15,713 nucleotides of DNA from assembly GCA_009835515.1 (NCBI GenBank), contig VXXH01000167.1:1-15713 (forward strand). Direction: 5' to 3'. Under the pieces are notes generated by a model. The model worked only from the letters and a program-made list of their open reading frames with translations, made no database searches and was not told the DNA's origin. A program made the position numbers and the translations under genes. The DNA is from Candidatus Poribacteria bacterium. Its GTDB lineage: Bacteria > Poribacteria > WGA-4E > WGA-3G. Below, piece after piece: positions 8,375 to 13,930 of the stretch. The first letter of the stretch is position 1, and each line of letters begins with the position of its first letter.

Positions 8375-8411
8375 GCAGTAAAGTGTTAACTGTCCTGACT
8401 GTATGTACTGC
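8375..8411 (+). other. Weak stem-loop after the small coiled-coil gene
   Basis: GCAGTA (8375-8380) can pair with TACTGC (8406-8411) around a 25-base loop, starting 8 bases after the stop codon. There is no T-run after it, so it is not a standard intrinsic terminator. It could be a 3' UTR structure. Apart from this and the promoter at 8465-8493, I see nothing in the 132-base gap. Confidence 0.25.
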
Positions 8412-8464
8412 CGTTGGGGCCGCAATTATAGATCTTATTGCCTTGTTGAACTAAACGTCCGCTT

Positions 8465-8493
8465 TTGAACCTACTCCCAAAATCTGCTATCAT
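8465..8493 (+). promoter_or_regulatory. Promoter of the nuclease-methyltransferase gene, leaderless arrangement
   Basis: TTGAAC (8465-8470) is followed after exactly 17 bases by TATCAT (8488-8493), which is preceded by TGC as an extended -10. The expected transcription start, about 7 bases after the -10 box, falls on the A of the ATG at 8500. No Shine-Dalgarno sequence lies upstream of that ATG. Both facts suggest a leaderless mRNA. Confidence 0.65.
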
Positions 8494-8499
8494 ATCCCT

Positions 8500-11400
8500 A
8501 TGCCACAACTCAATCTTAAACCCAGCCACAAAGCAGTCCGTGACTACTACGCCACGCTGCGTCAATACGACAAACACAGCGTCACACACGAAGGCGCGGT
8601 CAGTTCCCCTTTTGAAACGCTGCTCACTGTCTGTGCCAAACAGGTGGATGCTACCCTCATTCCACAATTTGCTATGCGGGCACCATCAGGTAACCGTATC
8701 GTTCTTGATGGCGTGATACTTGACGCATACGGACTCCCCTTCGCCTATTGGGAAGCGAAGGATATGGACGATAATCTTACCAGAGCCGTGCAGGAGAAAC
8801 GAGAGGCAGGCTATCCCCTTGACAACACGCTCTTCCAAAACCCACAACACAGCATCCTCTATCAGAACGGGGAACAGGTTTTTGACGTAGACATCACCGA
8901 TCCAACGCGCTTGATTACGGCACTCCAACACTTCTTCGCTGCACCACCCGCTGCGCTCGCGAACTGGCACGCCGCTGTCGCCGAATTCAAAGAGAAGGTC
9001 CCCGCACTCGGTAGAAAAGCGGCAGAACTCATAGCAGAACAACACAAGACGAACCCACAATTTGTCACCGCTTTCACAGGCTTTTATGAACAGTGCCGCG
9101 CCGCGATTAATCCGAATCTTTCTAAAGCCGCCGTCGAGGAGATGCTCATCCAACATCTGCTCACTGAACGCATCTTCCGTACTGTCTTTAATAACCCTGA
9201 CTTCACCCGCCGAAATATCATCGCACGCGAGATTGAAAAAGTCATTGAAGTGCTCATCGGGCAGACCTATAGTCGCGATGCGTTCCTCAAAGAACTGAAT
9301 CCGTTTTATCTCGCCATTGAACAGGCAGCACTCCTCTGTAAAGACTTCTCCCAAAAACAGCAATTTCTCAATACCGTCTACGAGCAGTTTTTTCAGGGAT
9401 TCTCTGTGGAGGTAGCAGACACGCACGGCATCGTCTACACACCACAACCGATCGTGGATTTCATGGTGAAAAGTGTTGCGCATATCTTGGAAACTGAATT
9501 TGACAGGTCGCTGTCGGATACCGGGGTTCACATTATCGATCCGTTTGTGGGGACTGGCAATTTCATTGTTCGACTCATGCAGGATATCCAAGCGACTACA
9601 CTCGAAGAGAAGTACTGCCACGAACTGCATTGCAATGAGATTCTGTTACTGCCCTACTATATTGCGAGTTTGAACATTGAGCAGGAATACTTTCAACGGA
9701 CAGGGACCTACCTGCCATTCGAGGGGATCTCACTTGCGGACACGTTTGAGTTGTTTGAGGATCAACAAATAGCACTCTTCACACAGGAAAACACGGCACG
9801 CGTGGAGAAGCAGAAAGCGGCGGATATGTTCGTTGTCATCGGTAACCCACCTTACAACGCACAGCAAATAAACGAAAACGACAACAATAAAAACCGCAAA
9901 TATCCCACTATGGATAAACAGGTGGAAGAGACTTATGCGCAAGATTCTAAGGCGCAGTTAAAAAACAAACTATACGATCCGTATGTCAAAGCGTTCAGTT
10001 GGGCATCAAAGCGAATTGGAAAGGAAGGCGTTGTCGCGTTTGTGACGAACAACGGCTTTCTGGACGGTATAGCGTTTGATGGCATGCGGAAACACCTCGC
10101 AGCTGATTTTGATGCGATTTACATTTTGGATCTGAGCGGGAATGTCCGTAAGAACCCGAAGTTGTCAGGAACGACGCACAACGTCTTTGGAATTCAGGTC
10201 GGCGTGAGCATCAATTTTTTCGTCAAGAGAAACGCTACCAAGACAAACCTAAAAACTGCCGAAATTTTCTATGCGCGCGTTGACGAATTTTGGCGGAAAG
10301 AGGAGAAGTACCGCTATCTTGATTCAAAACAACACTATCAAAACATTAGCTGGCAGCAGATAACACCTGACAGTCGCTATACATGGCTGATGGAAGGGCT
10401 CCGCCCTGAATTTGACACTTTCCTTCCGATGGGAAGCACGAAAGCAAAGGATGTGGGTACGAATGTTGTTTTCAAAACTTACAGTCTCGGTGTATCAACG
10501 AATCGAGATGCATGGGTTTACAACTTCAATCAAAACGCTCTCGCTGAGAATGTTCAGCAGATGACTGAGACTTACAACACAGAGACAGCCCGGTGGAAAC
10601 GAAGGGAAAACAGCGCGGTAAAACTTGATGATTTTGTGATACTCGATGCAACAAAAATCAAGTGGAGTTCAGGCTTAAAAAATAAATTGAAAAATGGGAA
10701 AACTACTCACTTTTCTCAAGAAAAGATTAGAAGATCCCTTTATCGCCCATTTACCGAATTGAACCTCTATTTTGATCCAAGAATGCTGACCGAGCGCGCA
10801 TCCGTTTTCCCAGCTATCTTCCCAACACCCAATGCAGAATCAGAAAATCGGGTAATTTGCGTCAGTTCTTCGAGGACAAACGCGTCTTTTCATACACTGA
10901 TGGTTGACATGATTCCAGATCTCCATCTCACAGTCGATTCCCAATGCTTTCCCTTCTACACCTACAATGAAGATGGCACAAACCGCCAAGAGAACATCAC
11001 CGATTGGGTATTGGCACAGTTCCGAACGCATTACGGTGACGACACTATCACTAAGTGGAACATCTTCCACTACAACTACGCTGTCCTGCATCACCCTGAT
11101 TATCGTGAAAAGTATCAGGCGAACCTCAAGCGCGATTTACCGCATATCCCGTTTGCTCAAGACTTCTGGGGTTTCGCTAACGCAGGTGCGCAGTTGGCAG
11201 ATATCCATGTCAACTATGCATCTGCGCCGAAATACGATGGACTGAAATACATTGAAACTCCCGGCATGCCGATAGATTGGCGCGTGGAGAAGATGCGATT
11301 CTCGAAAGATAAGACGCAGATTTATTATAACGACTACTTTACGTTGGCGGGCATTCCGGCGGAGGCGTTTGCATATCAATTAGGCACGCGTTCTGCGTTG

Positions 11401-11565
11401 GAGTGGGTGGTGGATCAGTATCGTGTGAAGGTAGACAAGCGGAGCAGGATTGTGAACGACCCGAATCGTGCGGATGCGCCGCGATATATTGTGGATTTGA
11501 TTGGACGCGTTATCACCGTTAGCCTAAAGACGGTCGAGATTGTTAAGGGATTCCCGCCATTGTAA
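8500..11565 (+). CDS. Type ISP-like restriction-modification enzyme: nuclease plus N6-adenine methyltransferase, no helicase
   Basis: This is a 1021-residue single-chain enzyme. The N-terminal domain (about 10-145) has a PD-(D/E)xK-like nuclease core with D70 (or D75) and E85-A-K87. A helical connector fills about 150-300. The methyltransferase domain (about 305-580) has a motif X region (YTPQPIVDFM, 313-322), the SAM-binding motif I DPFVGTGNF (347-355) and the catalytic NPPY (449-452) typical of N6-adenine methylation. The C-terminal region (about 600-1021) ends in a segment I recognise from type ISP specificity domains (LlaBIII/LlaGI-type), such as YNDYFTLAGIPAEAFAYQLG. Full type ISP enzymes are about 1500-1600 residues, with RecA-like helicase domains between nuclease and methyltransferase. 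No Walker A motif is visible here, so the architecture is closer to type IIG. It would methylate adenine in one asymmetric site and may cut unmodified DNA; cleavage activity is unproven. Its promoter appears leaderless. Confidence 0.85.
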   Translation: MPQLNLKPSHKAVRDYYATLRQYDKHSVTHEGAVSSPFETLLTVCAKQVDATLIPQFAMRAPSGNRIVLDGVILDAYGLPFAYWEAKDMDDNLTRAVQEKREAGYPLDNTLFQNPQHSILYQNGEQVFDVDITDPTRLITALQHFFAAPPAALANWHAAVAEFKEKVPALGRKAAELIAEQHKTNPQFVTAFTGFYEQCRAAINPNLSKAAVEEMLIQHLLTERIFRTVFNNPDFTRRNIIAREIEKVIEVLIGQTYSRDAFLKELNPFYLAIEQAALLCKDFSQKQQFLNTVYEQFFQGFSVEVADTHGIVYTPQPIVDFMVKSVAHILETEFDRSLSDTGVHIIDPFVGTGNFIVRLMQDIQATTLEEKYCHELHCNEILLLPYYIASLNIEQEYFQRTGTYLPFEGISLADTFELFEDQQIALFTQENTARVEKQKAADMFVVIGNPPYNAQQINENDNNKNRKYPTMDKQVEETYAQDSKAQLKNKLYDPYVKAFSWASKRIGKEGVVAFVTNNGFLDGIAFDGMRKHLAADFDAIYILDLSGNVRKNPKLSGTTHNVFGIQVGVSINFFVKRNATKTNLKTAEIFYARVDEFWRKEEKYRYLDSKQHYQNISWQQITPDSRYTWLMEGLRPEFDTFLPMGSTKAKDVGTNVVFKTYSLGVSTNRDAWVYNFNQNALAENVQQMTETYNTETARWKRRENSAVKLDDFVILDATKIKWSSGLKNKLKNGKTTHFSQEKIRRSLYRPFTELNLYFDPRMLTERASVFPAIFPTPNAESENRVICVSSSRTNASFHTLMVDMIPDLHLTVDSQCFPFYTYNEDGTNRQENITDWVLAQFRTHYGDDTITKWNIFHYNYAVLHHPDYREKYQANLKRDLPHIPFAQDFWGFANAGAQLADIHVNYASAPKYDGLKYIETPGMPIDWRVEKMRFSKDKTQIYYNDYFTLAGIPAEAFAYQLGTRSALEWVVDQYRVKVDKRSRIVNDPNRADAPRYIVDLIGRVITVSLKTVEIVKGFPPL

Positions 11566-11622
11566 CCCAATACCTCTTTTGTAGGAGCGAGTGTTTTTGC
11601 TTGGGTGTTTCCCCCTGCTCGC
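11565..11622. repeat. Interleaved inverted repeats between convergent genes
   Basis: ACCCAA (11565-11570) is complementary to TTGGGT (11601-11606), and GCGAG (11587-11591) to CTCGC (11618-11622). The arms interleave, so they could form alternative hairpins or a pseudoknot-like fold. The GTAGGAGCGAG...GCTCGCGA wording resembles REP-type palindromes known from other bacteria. The element fills most of the 83-base gap between the converging nuclease-methyltransferase and HicB-like genes. No clear T-rich terminator is present. Confidence 0.35.
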
Positions 11623-11648
11623 GATTCTCTGCTGAATTTTCGCTACAA

Positions 11649-11891
11649 TTAAACGCTCACTGTAATTAACGCGGATGACACCTCCGGCTCATTTTGAATT
11701 GGAAGGCTTGACGACGGCTGCGGGACGACTTCCCCATCTTCCCGTAATCCTTCAATATGAAACTCGATGGCTTCAGCGATCAGTTCTCTGACTTCTACCA
11801 TTGTCTTAGCGACAGCGATGCATCCCGGAAGATCGGGAACAGAAGCCCCGTAACTATTTTCGCCCTTTTCAAAAATAACGACGTATTCCAT
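11649..11891 (-). CDS. HicB-like antitoxin-fold protein, solitary
   Basis: This 80-residue protein carries the HicB fold signature: an N-terminal strand, SYGASVPDLPGC at residues 13-24, and a helix ending AIEFHIEGLREDGEVVPQP (41-59). In HicAB systems the antitoxin binds and inhibits the HicA mRNase and often carries a C-terminal DNA-binding helix or ribbon. Here the chain ends about 20 residues after the fold in a short strand-like tail (ALITVSV). It therefore probably does not bind DNA itself. No HicA-like frame (about 60 residues with a GSH motif) fits in the 83 bases downstream or the 217 bases upstream; the only upstream minus-strand frame I found codes 31 unrelated residues. It is thus a solitary HicB-type protein, a class common in genomes and mostly uncharacterised. 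The ribosome-binding site is weak (GAGG at long spacing). Confidence 0.85.
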   Translation of the reverse strand: MEYVVIFEKGENSYGASVPDLPGCIAVAKTMVEVRELIAEAIEFHIEGLREDGEVVPQPSSSLPIQNEPEVSSALITVSV

Positions 11892-11990
11892 GTCGGTTTC
11901 TAACCTCGGTAGAGACGGTTTGATGAAGATTAAGTATCTAATTCAAAATACCAGTCCCATAGGGTTTATTTGCTTAGGTGTTTCTTCAGT

Positions 11991-12043
11991 ATGTTTATAG
12001 AAACATGTCCTTCATCTTCTTCAGCCCTGTAAGGGCGGCATGT
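11991..12043. repeat. Compound palindromic element (REP/MITE-like)
   Basis: Three nested or adjacent dyads are visible. ATGTTT/AAACAT pairs at 11991-12006 with a 4-base loop. GCCCT/AGGGC pairs at 12024-12036 with a 3-base loop. ACATG (12003-12007) can pair with CATGT (12039-12043) around the second hairpin. Such clustered palindromes in an intergenic spacer are typical of REP or small non-autonomous elements. The element lies in the 217-base gap between the protease stop and the HicB-like start, which holds no convincing gene. Confidence 0.5.
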
Positions 12044-12108
12044 GAGTAGTAACTGATTCATGCCAGAAAAAGAAATAAGCACAAGAAATCCTGTAGAAAA
12101 TCCTCTTG

Positions 12109-12897
12109 TTAGGCACCTTGAGATGTCCGTTGTATATACTCATTAACAACATAATCTATAAGTTCCTGTACATGTCTCTGCTTTATAACAATACCAAGTC
12201 CTAGTGTTTGTTCGACTCCAACCTGTGGCATATTCACTGGTAATGTTTGAAGTTGTGAATGGCGAATCATCGTTTGAGAAACAACACCAAGCAATGAATA
12301 CTCACCATCCCAATGAACAAAAACAGGACTCCCACTGGACCCTTGAAATATTTGGGCATCAATGACAATTTGACCTTTACCATTAAAGTCAATATTAGGC
12401 ATTGATGCTATCCATCCTTTTCTGATTAGAGGTAAATTATTTACAACATCGTATCGATTTTCCGGATAGCCAACAAATATAACTTCACTTCCCACGACTA
12501 CTTTTTCGTAATCTATTGGCTTTAGAAGGTCGTTCCCCAAATTTCTATAAAAAGCATCTGTGTTTGTAATACCACCAACATTAATGCACGCCAAATCAAC
12601 TCCTGAATCAGGGTGAACAAAATATGCGTCTTCAAACCCAACCTGATCGAAAGTCCTTATATTTCCAAATTCTGGAGTCCCATCTTCTTTCCGACGATTC
12701 AGGCTAATAATCAATCTTGCTTTTGGATCAAGAAATACATGTCTATTTGAAATTAAAAGTGTTACTGAACGGTTCGTCCCATCATTCAAGGGAGCATGAT
12801 AAAAAAATCCTGTTCCGATGGAATTAGTGTTGTGTAGTTTAATCTCAACTCTAGCTGTAATATAAACTATCTGATGTTCAAAAAATTGTTTTGCCAT
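12109..12897 (-). CDS. Trypsin-like serine protease (family S1 fold), no signal peptide
   Basis: This 262-residue protein has a full chymotrypsin-fold triad. His53 lies in LISNRHVF, Asp101 in DSGVDLACI, and nucleophile Ser188 in FQGSSGSPVF. The latter matches the family GDSGGP box with Asp194 and Gly197 (chymotrypsin numbering) replaced by Ser. The motif GTGFF at 28-32 and the GYPE turn at 143-146 are also typical of HtrA-like or conflict-system trypsins. There is no signal peptide, membrane helix or PDZ domain, so it should act in the cytoplasm. The start is supported by AGGA 6 bases upstream. It lies 90 bases after the DUF2806-type gene, with a hairpin between them. Cytoplasmic trypsin-like domains often serve as effectors or maturation proteases in bacterial defence systems; that role here is inferred from the neighbours. 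GC content by eye is lower than in the left half. Confidence 0.87.
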   Translation of the reverse strand: MAKQFFEHQIVYITARVEIKLHNTNSIGTGFFYHAPLNDGTNRSVTLLISNRHVFLDPKARLIISLNRRKEDGTPEFGNIRTFDQVGFEDAYFVHPDSGVDLACINVGGITNTDAFYRNLGNDLLKPIDYEKVVVGSEVIFVGYPENRYDVVNNLPLIRKGWIASMPNIDFNGKGQIVIDAQIFQGSSGSPVFVHWDGEYSLLGVVSQTMIRHSQLQTLPVNMPQVGVEQTLGLGIVIKQRHVQELIDYVVNEYIQRTSQGA

Positions 12898-12935
12898 TCG
12901 GTTTCCTGGTCAGAGGTTAAAGTATAAAACAAGTA

Positions 12936-12956
12936 AACAAAGCACGAGGCTTTGTT
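12936..12956 (-). terminator. Hairpin between DUF2806-type and protease genes, possible weak terminator or attenuator
   Basis: AACAAAGC and GCTTTGTT form a perfect 8-bp stem with a 5-base loop. On the minus strand the downstream side continues TTTACTTGTTTTAT, so a U-rich tail follows. Only three of eight pairs are G-C, so termination would be partial. It starts 31 bases after the DUF2806-type stop and ends 38 bases before the protease start. Confidence 0.4.
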
Positions 12957-12987
12957 CTATATTAATGCCTCATGCTACACTTATACA

Positions 12988-13836
12988 TTAGTCATTCTTA
13001 ACTGCAGGTAAGTACTGCTTCCACTGCTCCTTGACATATTCATAAAAACCCTCCACAGGTTTACTTCCGCATATCGGAGCAAGTTCTTGTCCGATCTTTG
13101 TGAGAAATACTTTTCCAGTCTTAAGTTCATTGTTAGCATCCTCAGGTATCTCCAAGGAGAGAGGCTTACTATAATAATACACGACAAATCTCTTAGAAAC
13201 ACCGATCCGCTTGAAACCTGAAAGCCCGCCAAATTGAATAAGTCCAATAGTTTCAAGGTGATTCAGAGTATCAAAGTTAATCTCGTTTCTATTGTAGATG
13301 TCTGCTTGAACATCAAACACCAATGGTACAACATTCCCAATCACCCAACCGAATCCGCAGAGTCTGGTGAATAAATCTGCATCGTTTTTGTCGAAATCTG
13401 AAAGAAGATTAACAGTCCGCTTTGAATAGGTCCCAGGGGTGTTCGCTTCTCCAGCTAGAACACGCGCCCACAAACTTTGCATCTCATCGTTAGACACAAT
13501 CCGGCATTTATCAAACAAGTTGGCGACCCAGTCATCATCCATAGCATCGGGATTTGCATCTTCATTCAAATGAGGTGCCGCTTTAGCCGTAATATCCTCC
13601 ATATTCTTCTGGTGTTTTGCTTCTTCCTCGATCCGACGCTGTTCTGCCCGTCGATGCAAGTCCGTTATCTCAATCTCCGATTCCGCCTTCATCTTTGAAG
13701 CCTCAGCTTCTGCTTTAGCAACGTTCTTAATTCTACGAGGCTCGTAGAGAGTGCCTACTCCCTTTGATATCTTCTTAACCAGTGTATCAAAGGGTTTCGC
13801 TAAGTCTCCCACATTCGCGAGAGGATTATCTGACAT
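12988..13836 (-). CDS. DUF2806-type protein with N-terminal coiled coil
   Basis: This is a 282-residue soluble protein. The first 35 residues are moderately hydrophobic and basic (VKKISKGVGTLYEPRRIK). Residues about 36-85 form a long Ala/Glu/Lys/Arg-rich coiled coil. The conserved core follows: DDDWVANLFDKCR (100-112), SNDEMQSLWARVLAGEANTPG (115-135) and SKRTVNLLSDFDKNDADLF (138-156). I recognise this wording from DUF2806 proteins, whose function I do not know to be established. The C-terminal third (about 185-255) looks like a winged-helix-type domain (FDTLNHLETIGLIQ, then two strands and KVFLTKIGQEL). No catalytic motif or true transmembrane helix is visible. AAGGAGG lies 10 bases before the ATG. 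It is 94 bases after the TPR gene and 90 bases before the protease gene, all on one strand. A sensor or adaptor role in a shared pathway is plausible but inferred. Confidence 0.75.
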   Translation of the reverse strand: MSDNPLANVGDLAKPFDTLVKKISKGVGTLYEPRRIKNVAKAEAEASKMKAESEIEITDLHRRAEQRRIEEEAKHQKNMEDITAKAAPHLNEDANPDAMDDDWVANLFDKCRIVSNDEMQSLWARVLAGEANTPGTYSKRTVNLLSDFDKNDADLFTRLCGFGWVIGNVVPLVFDVQADIYNRNEINFDTLNHLETIGLIQFGGLSGFKRIGVSKRFVVYYYSKPLSLEIPEDANNELKTGKVFLTKIGQELAPICGSKPVEGFYEYVKEQWKQYLPAVKND

Positions 13837-13930
13837 GATTGGGTTTCCTCCTTATCTCATTTGTATTTCCCGCGTTAAGTTATATCCAAGTCCCACAATC
13901 CTTATTCAATATATCTGAGTTTCAAACCTA

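Noticed and set aside
8686..9630. A 314-codon open frame on the minus strand opposite the nuclease-methyltransferase gene
   Set aside because: It lies wholly antisense to a gene with clear nuclease and methyltransferase motifs, shows no recognisable domain, and has no convincing ribosome-binding site. It is an antisense shadow.
8500..11565. BREX PglX or DISARM DrmMI methyltransferase
   Set aside because: The N-terminal nuclease-like core and ISP-type C-terminus fit the type ISP family better, and no BREX or DISARM partner genes are in the window.
11892..12108. Possible HicA toxin gene upstream of the HicB-like gene
   Set aside because: The only minus-strand frame found there codes about 31 residues with no HicA signature and overlaps the palindromic element; the plus-strand frame codes 26 residues only.
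13837..13930. Promoter between the TPR and DUF2806-type genes (minus-strand TTGAAT and TATAAC)
   Set aside because: The spacer is 19 bases and the signals are imperfect; read-through from the TPR gene is equally likely.
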